Part shown: piece by piece, positions 4,428 through 11,225 of the stretch
Position numbering within the stretch: the first letter of the stretch is position 1
How the letters are laid out: each line of letters starts with the position of its first letter
NCBI GenBank assembly: GCA_040757455.1
Contig: JBFLXE010000080.1
Coordinates: forward strand, 1-12,365
DNA length: 12,365 nt
Source: Kmv42 sp040757455
GTDB lineage: Bacteria; Nitrospirota; Thermodesulfovibrionia; Thermodesulfovibrionales; SM23-35
Reading direction: 5' to 3'
Translations under genes and position numbers: made by a program
The notes under the pieces: generated by a model
What the model was told of the DNA's origin: nothing
Databases searched by the model: none
The model's input: the letters and a program-made list of their open reading frames with translations, nothing else

Positions 4428-6832
4428 CACTCTATATTCTCAACCATCTCCCAAATACCGCACGGGCAGATGCCAGCACAAAAGCCGCAACCGATACACT
4501 TGTCATCATCGACAATATATTCATAAGCGCCGTCTTCGTGTTCAACCCTGCTTATTGCACCCCAATAACAGGTAATCTCACACATATGGCAGTCCCTGCA
4601 TGTGCCACAAGACATGCACTTGTTGGCTTCCTGTTCGGGACTGAAATCCCCCCGGCAAATGTCATAATATTCCATTCTTACTCTTTGATAAGGAATAACC
4701 TGTTTGATCTCCGGCCAACGCGGTGCATGCATAAGCTGATAGTGAATATATTCAGCCGCCGTCCTTCCCTGACCAATGGCATGTGTGACAAGGCCTAATC
4801 TTGTGGCATCACCAACAGCAAATACCTTCACGTCAGAGGTCTGTCCGATCTCATTTACTGCTATCCATCCCTTATCTGTGTGAATACTTGGCGGAAGAAA
4901 ATCAAGGATCGGCACATCTCCGATCGAGATAATCAGGAGATCCGCATCAAGCGATGAGCCGTCTTTGAAATATAACTTCTTTTCTGTGTAATCATATTTC
5001 TCGGTGAATCTAGGCCAGATTATTTGTGTGCCTTTCGCTATCGCTGTTTCCATTTCCTTTCCGGAAGCTGCCGGTTTCTGGATGTCAACAGCGATAACCG
5101 ATTCGGCGCCACAATTAAATGCCTGTGAGGCGACATCCATGCCCACATTTCCGCCTCCGATGATCACAATCTTTTTACCCTGGAGATTCGGCAGGTCTCC
5201 AATGTTCGCATTTCTTAGGAAGTCATATGCAGTGACAGCACGTTGAGAGCCTGGAAATGGAATGACTCTTGGTTTGTGCGCTCCGCAGGCAACAACAACT
5301 ATTTCATGGCTTTTATAAATCTCATCGAATCTCTTCTGGTCTATCTTCTCATTCAGATGGATGTTGACCCCTATCTCCCTGAATCTGGAGAGTTCTTTTC
5401 GAAGAATCTCCTGCGGCAGACGTTCTCTGGGGATGCACAGTTCAAGTTTCCCTCCAAGCTTGTCTGACGCTTCATAGAGGTCGACCATATGGCCTTTAAG
5501 AGCGAGCTGCCACGCTGTACTTAAGCCAGCAGGCCCTCCTCCTATGACAGCTATTGCATGACCTGTAGGATCAGCCTTTTTCGGCGCTGGTATATCTAAT
5601 GCGAGACTACCAAGTTTGTCAATGCTCAAAGGCTTGTCAAATTTGCCCCTGGTGCAATTTTGCATACACAGATTAGGACAAATCTGCCCGCACACCGTTG
5701 CCGGCAGGGGACTGTACTGCAAGACCAGTTCGAGAGCCTCATGAAGTTTTCCATGCCGTATGAGAGACGCCCTTTTGTGAGAGGGTATATGCGTTGGACA
5801 ATTATATTCGCAGGGCGGCGAATATTTCTGGTTTGCCCAGACAGGCTTGTTTCGCCTGTCCTTTCCCACCGTAATATAAGGCAGCAACGTCAGTTCATGA
5901 CTTACATAGGGCGCAAATATGCCACCCTCTCCAACCGCCTTCTCCCAGTAATTTTTTCTGAAGTCAGAGGCCGACATCTTGAACCATCGGCGCGCCCTTT
6001 TTTCCTGCGGTGTATAAGCAATAAATTTTTTCCATTCATCCGGTGAGCACGTTAGTTCTTCGTAGTAGGAGGCACGGTCGATTGCTTCGAGATAAGGTAT
6101 CATATTAACCGTAAGCCATTGCCAGTCCTGAGGCGTAAGTTCGAGGAGTTTTACGTCTCTATTGCTGTATTCCTGGATCGGACCCCTGAAATAAATTGTC
6201 CCCCCTACCATCCCGACACAGGGGCGGTAGCCCAGAATATTTTTTGGATTTCTTGGATTAACTCCGCAAACGACTGCAATTCCTCCTGCCTTGAACTCAG
6301 CAAAGGAATCCCCGACATTCCTGAAATACCATGACTGCGGGGGATCAAAACGAGGATTGTGTTTTGTCATCGTGTCACATCTCGCCCCGCCGCTTCCCTG
6401 AACATAAAGTACCCCCTGTGCTGCAGCATTAAAAGCACCATTGGTAACATCTCCTAAAACAGTTATTCTGGCTCCGCAGTTAATCCAGCCAACATCATCA
6501 GAAGCGCTTCCCCTTACAATAATTTCTGTGCCGAACATCCCCATGCTTCCGAGTCTTTGACCAACCGGTCCATCAACCATTATCTTTACAGTATAGCCTC
6601 TCGGCCAGATTCTGCCGCCTATACCATGTTGTCCGTCTGCCATTATGTGTAATTCCTTGGCACCATCACTCACCGCCTGCTGTATCTGTTCCTCAAGTAT
6701 GCGGGACGGAATACGTTTACCATTTACAATGCCGCGTATGATGACATACCCCCCTTTTATCCCCCCCTTAATAAGGGGGGGATTAGGGGAGGTACTCTTA
6801 GCCCTTAGCTCATTGCTTTTCTTAGCACGCAT
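4427..6832 (-). CDS. gltD: Glutamate synthase subunit: GXGXG domain fused to FAD/NADPH Fe-S oxidoreductase
   Basis: This 801-residue fusion starts with a GXGXG beta-helix domain (about 32-265), which in ordinary glutamate synthase closes the large subunit. A GltD-like reductase follows. It has an Fe-S binding N-terminal domain (Cys341, 345, 381, 385, 389, 393), an FAD fold (VIGGGPAGLSTA, 429-440), an NADPH fold (VIIGGGNVGMD, 556-566) and the FAD motif VFAVGDA (670-676). The C-terminus holds two 4Fe-4S motifs (Cys745/748/751/755 and 779/782/785/789). Two extra cysteines, 739 and 742, precede the first motif. It should pass electrons from NADPH or ferredoxin to the FMN subunit. The ATG at 6832 overlaps the upstream gene by 11 bp. 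Residues about 11-30 are encoded by a G-rich repeat, and no start codon lies immediately after it. It overlaps nifA at its end. Confidence 0.9.
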   Translation of the reverse strand: MRAKKSNELRAKSTSPNPPLIKGGIKGGYVIIRGIVNGKRIPSRILEEQIQQAVSDGAKELHIMADGQHGIGGRIWPRGYTVKIMVDGPVGQRLGSMGMFGTEIIVRGSASDDVGWINCGARITVLGDVTNGAFNAAAQGVLYVQGSGGARCDTMTKHNPRFDPPQSWYFRNVGDSFAEFKAGGIAVVCGVNPRNPKNILGYRPCVGMVGGTIYFRGPIQEYSNRDVKLLELTPQDWQWLTVNMIPYLEAIDRASYYEELTCSPDEWKKFIAYTPQEKRARRWFKMSASDFRKNYWEKAVGEGGIFAPYVSHELTLLPYITVGKDRRNKPVWANQKYSPPCEYNCPTHIPSHKRASLIRHGKLHEALELVLQYSPLPATVCGQICPNLCMQNCTRGKFDKPLSIDKLGSLALDIPAPKKADPTGHAIAVIGGGPAGLSTAWQLALKGHMVDLYEASDKLGGKLELCIPRERLPQEILRKELSRFREIGVNIHLNEKIDQKRFDEIYKSHEIVVVACGAHKPRVIPFPGSQRAVTAYDFLRNANIGDLPNLQGKKIVIIGGGNVGMDVASQAFNCGAESVIAVDIQKPAASGKEMETAIAKGTQIIWPRFTEKYDYTEKKLYFKDGSSLDADLLIISIGDVPILDFLPPSIHTDKGWIAVNEIGQTSDVKVFAVGDATRLGLVTHAIGQGRTAAEYIHYQLMHAPRWPEIKQVIPYQRVRMEYYDICRGDFSPEQEANKCMSCGTCRDCHMCEITCYWGAISRVEHEDGAYEYIVDDDKCIGCGFCAGICPCGIWEMVENIE
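6747..6794. repeat. G/C-run palindromic repeat inside the 5' coding region of the fusion gene
   Basis: CCCCCCCTT (6761-6769) and AAGGGGGGG (6773-6781) form a perfect stem around AAT. Flanking runs (CCCCCCTTTTAT at 6749-6760 and ATTAGGGGAGGT at 6782-6793) extend it imperfectly to about 48 bp. On the minus strand it is read in frame as STSPNPPLIKGGIKGGY. Peptides of the 'PPLIKGG' kind are typical of translated dispersed intergenic repeats in bacteria of this sort, so I read this as an insertion tolerated at the protein's N-terminus. Confidence 0.6.
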
Positions 6833-8483
6833 AGCTTATTTCCAGTCTTTCTGAAATTGCCTTATCATCAACACTCAAACCATCGGACATTCCTATCGGC
6901 AATTCCGTACTCCTGCCCATAGGTGCGAAAATCTTTTTAAGTTCCACATTTGCAGTCTTGAATACTTCAACAAGACGTTCAGCTACTTTGTCTGAATCAA
7001 GCCTTCTATATAATTTCGGATCCTGTGTAGTTATACCCCTTGGGCATTTACCGGTGTTGCATAGATTGCAGCGATTGTATTCATCCCCGAAGCAATTCGC
7101 TGTTGCCTGCATGATATATTTGCCGACCGAAACTGCGGACGCACCCAGCATTATAAGGGCAGCGGCGTTTGCGGCCAGGTTCCCCTTTTTTGCAATGCCG
7201 CCTGCAGCAATAAGAGGTAATTCATTCTGTTTTCCCTGTCTGACGAGATCCAGATAACACTCTCTGATGTTCGATGCTATGGGATGCCCCATCTTATCAA
7301 GGGAAACATTGTATGCAGCTCCTGTGCCGCCGTCCTCGCCATCGATGGAGAGTGCAGCTGCATATGGGTTTCTGGCAAGGTTATTCAGAACCGCGCGGGC
7401 AGTTTTTGTGCCGGATATTTTAGGATAAACCGGAACCCTGAATCCCCATGTCATAGACATTGACTGGATCATCTTTGCAACAGCCTCTTCGATTGAGTAT
7501 TTCGTTTGATGTGTCGGGGGGGATGCAAGATCAACAAATTGAGGCACGCCCCGGATGCTTGCAATAAGTTTGAGCACCTTCTGAGCCATCAACAATCCAC
7601 CGTCCCCGGGTTTTGCTCCCTGCCCATATTTAATTTCGATTGCTGCAGGATCCTCTACCATCTCTGGAATAGCATGGACAATCTCATCCCAGCCGAAATA
7701 TCCCGACGCAATCTGGAGAATAAAATATTTAAGATATCTTGATTTCAGAAGCCTCGGGGGCACCCCTCCTTCGCCGGTACACATGACGACCGGTAGTCCT
7801 TCTACTTCGTTAAGATATGCAACACCCATTGCGAGTCCTTCCCACATGGGTGGTGAGAGTGCACCGACTGACATACTGCCGATCATAATGGGGAATATCT
7901 CTCTCACAGGCGGAATAAACTTGCCACTTTCTTTATCAACCATGAGCTTACCATTAATTCTTTTCAAAGGAAGTTCTTCCGGTGGAAGGATTCTTCCGAG
8001 GAGTGTCCTCACGCGAAATTCATGTCTTCCTGCATCGAGAGCCGGGTCTGTGAGCATTGAAATCCTTGTAAATTTAAGCCTGTCGAGGGTTGATATTGAC
8101 GGGTCATTCCTCCTGCCCCCCCTTTTATATCCTTCTCCTCCCCTGTTTTTAAAATGAAGGAATTTGTTATGAGGGTTAAATTCAGGCTCTATAGCTTCAT
8201 TAGGGCACACTAATGTACAGGTTCCACAACCGGTACAATACCTGCCCATATCCGCTATCTGTTCAATAACGTGAACGATTTTCCTCGTAACAGTGGGCGT
8301 AGGAACAAATCCTTCAGAATAGACAATTCTCTGGACCTTGACCGCTGACTCGATTGCCTTGACAGGGCAGACTGCCGTGCATCTGCCGCATCGCTTGCAC
8401 CTGTCCTCTCTCCAGCGGATTATATATGGTAACTCCCTTAACGAGAGTTGATGATTATGGTCTAATTCTGTAGCTGGCTCCAT
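6822..8483 (-). CDS. gltB: Glutamate synthase, FMN-binding (archaeal-type) subunit with two 4Fe-4S domains
   Basis: This 553-residue subunit makes glutamate from 2-oxoglutarate and ammonia channelled from the amidotransferase subunit. It begins with two 4Fe-4S ferredoxin motifs (Cys29/32/35/39 and Cys83/86/89/93). The FMN-binding TIM barrel (about 190-510) follows, with family signatures IKYGQGAKPGDGG (284-296), SPPTHQTKYSIEE (321-333) and DGEDGGTGAA (381-390). A Cys cluster at 472, 475 and 480 probably holds the 3Fe-4S centre. The N-terminal ferredoxin domains and the lack of a fused amidotransferase mark the split archaeal-type enzyme, also found in anaerobic bacteria. A strong AGGAGG lies 7 nt before the ATG at 8483, and the gene overlaps the amidotransferase gene by 22 bp. 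Residues about 111-126 are unusually rich in Gly, Lys and Arg and coincide with a G-run DNA insert. Confidence 0.92.
   Translation of the reverse strand: MEPATELDHNHQLSLRELPYIIRWREDRCKRCGRCTAVCPVKAIESAVKVQRIVYSEGFVPTPTVTRKIVHVIEQIADMGRYCTGCGTCTLVCPNEAIEPEFNPHNKFLHFKNRGGEGYKRGGRRNDPSISTLDRLKFTRISMLTDPALDAGRHEFRVRTLLGRILPPEELPLKRINGKLMVDKESGKFIPPVREIFPIMIGSMSVGALSPPMWEGLAMGVAYLNEVEGLPVVMCTGEGGVPPRLLKSRYLKYFILQIASGYFGWDEIVHAIPEMVEDPAAIEIKYGQGAKPGDGGLLMAQKVLKLIASIRGVPQFVDLASPPTHQTKYSIEEAVAKMIQSMSMTWGFRVPVYPKISGTKTARAVLNNLARNPYAAALSIDGEDGGTGAAYNVSLDKMGHPIASNIRECYLDLVRQGKQNELPLIAAGGIAKKGNLAANAAALIMLGASAVSVGKYIMQATANCFGDEYNRCNLCNTGKCPRGITTQDPKLYRRLDSDKVAERLVEVFKTANVELKKIFAPMGRSTELPIGMSDGLSVDDKAISERLEISYAC
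8116..8150. repeat. Second G-rich insert, partly matching the 6747-6794 repeat
   Basis: CCCCCCTTTTAT occurs at 8117-8128 and again at 6749-6760 in the same orientation. Here it is followed by a pyrimidine-rich stretch, CTTCTCCTCCCC. It encodes the Gly/Lys/Arg-rich stretch NRGGEGYKRGGR between the second ferredoxin motif and the FMN barrel. This may be a degenerate copy of the same repeat family, read in a different frame. The similarity is short and could be partly chance. Confidence 0.3.
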
Positions 8484-9571
8484 ACCTGAACCTCCTCTGC
8501 CCCTGGCTGAACCATTACCATATCGTATTTCATCGGAAATATGTCCTTGGACTTGTCCCTTTTGGGGATGGCGTTGTCAAGCCCGCATTCCTCTGACATT
8601 AATGCGAATTTACCCTTTACTCCTCCCACGACACCGGGCCTCAGTTTCTTGGAGTCATGAACCATAAAACATGTGCCCTCCGGCGTAAAACCGATCACAA
8701 CATTCGGGCCATCTATACAAAGGGGCCTTAACGACTGTTTGAGTAGTTTGAGGGATTCTCTGTCCTCTCTACTTTCTATCTCCGATTCTTTGAGCGGGGT
8801 GATCACGTCTTTATAATAAGTAAGCGGTAGTTCGAGCTGGCGTACAGTATAGTGAAGTATATGAGTGAAGACCTCGCTGTCACTGTTATAGCCAATATAG
8901 CCGGGAAACTTTCTGCTCATCAGAAATTCCCTGATAGGAACAAAGGCCGTATTTTCTCCGTTTGTCATGGAGCAGTAACCCTGTATGAAGAACGGATGAC
9001 ATGCATAAAGATAAATTGCGTAATTTGTGTTCTGCCTGCCCTGTGCAAATATTATTCTTGCCCTGAGATCGACTTGATCAAGACCGAAAAATTCGGCAAG
9101 CTGTAATGGGTCTCCAACTTCCTTCAGAGTAATGACATCTGGATAAAACGAAAAGGCAAAAATTGATTCGTCCGGTTCACCGATTTTTCTGAGCGAAAGC
9201 CGTGTGTTCATAAGGAGATCTTCCTTCTCACGCTTCGATTTGTCTCTATACGATCTCGGATAGTCGTAAACACGAGCAAAATAATGGTCTCTCGGGATGA
9301 CTCCTTTCACATGTTTTATTTTGGGTATCCATACATGAACTAATTTGAAGCCTGCCTTGTCCATCAACTCATCGAGCGTTTTGGCTCCGTTTTTTGAACA
9401 TATTCCGGAGAGTATGGGATATCCCTTAAGGTCTTGAAATTCGCCGTCGAGATCTTTGAGGGTCAGTCCAAGACCGGAGCCGTCATGACCCTCTTTCATC
9501 GTCTCGAGAGCCAGGATGTTTTCGAGCGGTGAAAAATATTCCTTTGATGTTATGGCAGCGAGTCTACACAT
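8462..9571 (-). CDS. Glutamate synthase class II glutamine amidotransferase subunit
   Basis: This 369-residue Ntn-hydrolase subunit should release ammonia from glutamine for the FMN subunit. The start is the ATG at 9571, giving Met-Cys-Arg-Leu. Class II amidotransferases need Cys2 as the catalytic N-terminal nucleophile after Met removal, so the longer TTG start at 9583 is excluded. Other family features are GHDGSGLGL near the N-terminus, then AQGRQNTNYAIYLYACH, the TNGENTAF segment and GYNSDSEVFTHIL, which shape the glutamine pocket. It is a stand-alone protein, as in archaeal-type glutamate synthase, and resembles the GlxB type. No good Shine-Dalgarno is visible; a 9-bp hairpin sits 11 nt before the start codon instead. 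It is the first gene of the four-gene operon and overlaps the FMN subunit gene by 22 bp. Confidence 0.9.
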   Translation of the reverse strand: MCRLAAITSKEYFSPLENILALETMKEGHDGSGLGLTLKDLDGEFQDLKGYPILSGICSKNGAKTLDELMDKAGFKLVHVWIPKIKHVKGVIPRDHYFARVYDYPRSYRDKSKREKEDLLMNTRLSLRKIGEPDESIFAFSFYPDVITLKEVGDPLQLAEFFGLDQVDLRARIIFAQGRQNTNYAIYLYACHPFFIQGYCSMTNGENTAFVPIREFLMSRKFPGYIGYNSDSEVFTHILHYTVRQLELPLTYYKDVITPLKESEIESREDRESLKLLKQSLRPLCIDGPNVVIGFTPEGTCFMVHDSKKLRPGVVGGVKGKFALMSEECGLDNAIPKRDKSKDIFPMKYDMVMVQPGAEEVQVWSQLQN

Positions 9572-9582
9572 TTTAAAATTCA

Positions 9583-9604
9583 ATACGGCAATAGGTTACC
9601 GTAT
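9583..9604 (-). promoter_or_regulatory. Hairpin or operator in the leader of the glutamate synthase operon
   Basis: This is a 22-bp inverted repeat. The plus-strand arms are ATACGGCAA and TTACCGTAT around TAGG, with one mismatch that becomes a G-U pair in the minus-strand RNA. It begins a few bases after the predicted transcription start and ends 11 nt before the amidotransferase start codon, where a Shine-Dalgarno would be expected. It could be an operator for a dimeric repressor or an RNA structure controlling translation. Confidence 0.5.
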
Positions 9605-9613
9605 GTGATATAT

Positions 9614-9643
9614 ATCCTAATAATCTCATAACAATTTTGTCAA
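9614..9643 (-). promoter_or_regulatory. Candidate sigma70 promoter of the glutamate synthase-nifA operon
   Basis: On the minus strand a perfect TTGACA (9643-9638) is followed after 18 nt by TAGGAT (9619-9614). This predicts a start near 9607. It is the only good promoter-like pair in the 136 bp between the ferredoxin-type gene and the amidotransferase start. The genes downstream overlap without gaps, so it should drive all four, including nifA. Confidence 0.45.
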
Positions 9644-9707
9644 CAAAAAAACATTTTTGTAAGAGTATATTTTTGGAGAAGAATCCGAACTTATAAAAAT
9701 TTCTCCG

Positions 9708-10463
9708 TTAAATGATCTGGCCGTTTACGCTTATTTTTATTGTTTTTAGGGGAATATCTTTCCCGCTTTGCTGCACAGCCTCTCCCACAAGTCTCACCAA
9801 TCCCAGACAGCAGGGCACTTCCATATAAGCTACTGTTATAGATGTTATGTTGTTTTCGCCGAGTACTGCCGTCAATTTTTCCCTGTAGAGATCAGTGTTG
9901 TCAAATTTCGGACAGCCAATCGCAAGTGAGCGGCCTTGTATAAAATCTTTGTGAAAGTTTCCGTAGGCATATGCGCAGCAATCAGCAGCCACAAGCAAAT
10001 CTACTCCTTCGTAATAGGGCGAATTAATTGGTAAAAGGGCTATCTGAACCGGCCAGTTTCTCAGTCCCGACAGAAGATTTGAGGATTTTTCAAAAGATGC
10101 AGTTTTTTCCTTTTTCAAAGTTTGTACCATACTGCCGGGACATCCGCATGGCATCCGATAATCTTCTTTTGACACGTGTTTTTTCTGTGCCTCCTCCATT
10201 CTCCATACAGCCTCTTTCCCCCTGACTCTGAGCAGATATTCTTTTGTAGCCTCAAGATTGAAAGGCTTTGCGTCTCTCTCTTCGATCTTGAGCGCACCTG
10301 TGGGGCATTCGCCGATACAGTCACCGAAGCCGTCACAAAAGTCCTCCTTCACGAGCTTTGCCTTGCCGTTGACTATTTGCAATGCGCCTTCTGCACAGGC
10401 CGTGACGCAGTTTCCGCAGCCGTCACAGAGAGCCTCGTCGATTGTGATAAGTTTTCTTTTCAT
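9708..10463 (-). CDS. 4Fe-4S ferredoxin-domain protein (HcpR-regulon type)
   Basis: This 251-residue cytoplasmic Fe-S protein has an N-terminal ferredoxin domain and a less understood Cys-containing C-terminal part. The first cluster motif is complete (Cys13/16/19/23). The second reads CDGFGDCIGEC (Cys43, 49, 53), with Phe46 where the second Cys would be, so it binds through three cysteines or holds a different cluster. Further cysteines at 106/108, 162/163, 184 and 218/219 suggest another metal or redox site. Proteins of this type (LITIDEALCDGCGNCV...) are widespread in anaerobes and often lie near hybrid cluster protein genes and Crp/Fnr regulators; the exact reaction is unknown to me. The ATG at 10463 follows GGGAGG at 7 nt. 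A TTGAC-N4-GTCAA palindrome lies about 60 bp upstream, and a Crp/Fnr gene lies further upstream. Confidence 0.82.
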   Translation of the reverse strand: MKRKLITIDEALCDGCGNCVTACAEGALQIVNGKAKLVKEDFCDGFGDCIGECPTGALKIEERDAKPFNLEATKEYLLRVRGKEAVWRMEEAQKKHVSKEDYRMPCGCPGSMVQTLKKEKTASFEKSSNLLSGLRNWPVQIALLPINSPYYEGVDLLVAADCCAYAYGNFHKDFIQGRSLAIGCPKFDNTDLYREKLTAVLGENNITSITVAYMEVPCCLGLVRLVGEAVQQSGKDIPLKTIKISVNGQII

Positions 10464-10493
10464 GATAATCCTCCCATTTATGATCTTGATCTC

Positions 10494-10535
10494 AGAGTAA
10501 AAGATAAAAGAGGAGGAGTCATTGACTTAAGTCAA
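10494..10535 (-). promoter_or_regulatory. Crp/Fnr-type operator and promoter of the 4Fe-4S protein gene
   Basis: TTGACTTAAGTCAA (10522-10535) is a perfect 14-bp palindrome of the TTGAC-N4-GTCAA type recognised by FNR-like regulators such as HcpR. About 30 bp downstream on the minus strand, TACTCT (10499-10494) can serve as the -10. This places the operator centre near -41.5 from a start at about 10487, the standard position for class II activation. The leader would be about 24 nt and include GGGAGG. Confidence 0.6.
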
Positions 10536-10646
10536 GCAGGGAGTGAATCTTTTATTTGCTCCGGGTTTTTAACGCTCATCCTGCAATAATCATGTTCCCT
10601 GAATACGAAGCTAAGGAGATACAAAAAGCCGCCTAAAGAAAATTGA

Positions 10647-11003
10647 GCCAGCACAACCCCGGTGACTGCCTCATTCGTCAAAGCGCCGCTCATCAGCGAG
10701 TGTTATGCAAGTCTTGAATGTAAAGTTGTCGATGAGAAGATGGTGGCAAAGTGCAATTTCTTCATTCTGGAGGTGCTGAAAGCGTGGATCGACCCAACAA
10801 GGAAAGACCCTCGGACGGTTCATCATTGCGGCAGGGGTGTTCTTATGGTTGCCGGTGAGACGATCAAAGTTGCCTTCAAAAATGAAATGGATACACCTGC
10901 TACTGTTCACAGCGAGCATACGAAGAAAGACAATGAATATCATTTGAAATTAGTGCTACCCTTGACGTTTAATTTTAACCGGACATTAGTGTCTTCGGCT
11001 TGA
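10647..11003 (+). pseudogene. Flavin reductase (flavoredoxin-like) C-terminal remnant
   Basis: After an in-frame stop, the frame reads ASTTPVTASFVKAPLISECY and continues through LECKVVDEKMVAKCNFFILEVLKAWIDP, then TVHHCGRGVLMVAGETIKV. This matches the C-terminal part of the flavin reductase-like (flavoredoxin) family, where 'TPV.AS.V.APLI.ECYANLEC' and 'HHRG.G.FMVAGETIK' are typical. The N-terminal half with the FMN-binding core is missing, and there is no start codon with a ribosome binding site. After GETIKV the remaining 40 or so residues no longer look family-like. An orphan AAGGAGATACA lies at 10613-10623 without an ATG after it, as if an internal deletion joined the old start region to the 3' part. 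It is divergent from the 4Fe-4S protein gene and may once have shared its operator. Confidence 0.7.
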
Positions 11004-11004
11004 C

Positions 11005-11025
11005 TTTCTTTCTGTGAGAAAGAAA
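11005..11025 (+). repeat. Short A/T-rich hairpin just after the remnant's stop codon
   Basis: TTTCTTTCT and AGAAAGAAA form a perfect 9-bp stem around GTG, starting two bases after the stop. The stem is weak and no T-run follows. It may be the decayed terminator of the flavin reductase gene. The rest of 11026-11225 holds no gene I can see, only an AAGGTCT / AGACCTT inverted repeat (11089-11116) and the dispersed repeat below. Confidence 0.3.
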
Positions 11026-11167
11026 AACATGGTTGGAAAAGCTTGAAATCTATCTTCCTATGTCGACAATGCATTTTTATCGATGTTTAAGGTCTCGCAG
11101 AGGACAGGAAGACCTTTGAACGAAAGAGTTATTTTCAGAGATTAGCCTTTCAGAAAATCTATAAGGC

Positions 11168-11203
11168 ACCGGACCTGGATTCCAGGTCAAGCCCGGCGTG
11201 ACA
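11168..11203. repeat. Dispersed palindromic intergenic repeat
   Basis: GACCTGGA-T-TCCAGGTC (11172-11188) is a perfect 8-bp-arm palindrome, followed by AAGCCCGGCGTGACAG. The 'CTGGATTCC...GTCAAGCCCGG..TGACA' wording is that of widespread intergenic repeat elements in proteobacteria and their relatives. It lies 23 bp past the end of the Crp/Fnr gene and could act as a weak transcription or mRNA-end signal; no T-run follows. Confidence 0.5.
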
Positions 11204-11225
11204 GAAAAACTTAAAAAGAATTCAA

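Noticed and set aside
9586..9600. GG-N9-GC on the minus strand just before the amidotransferase start, resembling a -24/-12 promoter
   Set aside because: The GG-GC spacing is 9 instead of the strict 10, and the start point would fall almost on the ATG. The bases are better explained by the hairpin.
9638..9653. TGT-N10-ACA (NifA-like core) upstream of the glutamate synthase operon
   Set aside because: It is a low-complexity A-run with no wider symmetry. No GG-N10-GC promoter lies 80-150 bp downstream, and it overlaps a better sigma70 -35 (TTGACA).
9675..9706. GGAGAA...TTCTCC inverted repeat after the 4Fe-4S protein gene as a terminator
   Set aside because: It is a six-bp stem with a 20-nt loop and no T-run on the minus strand.
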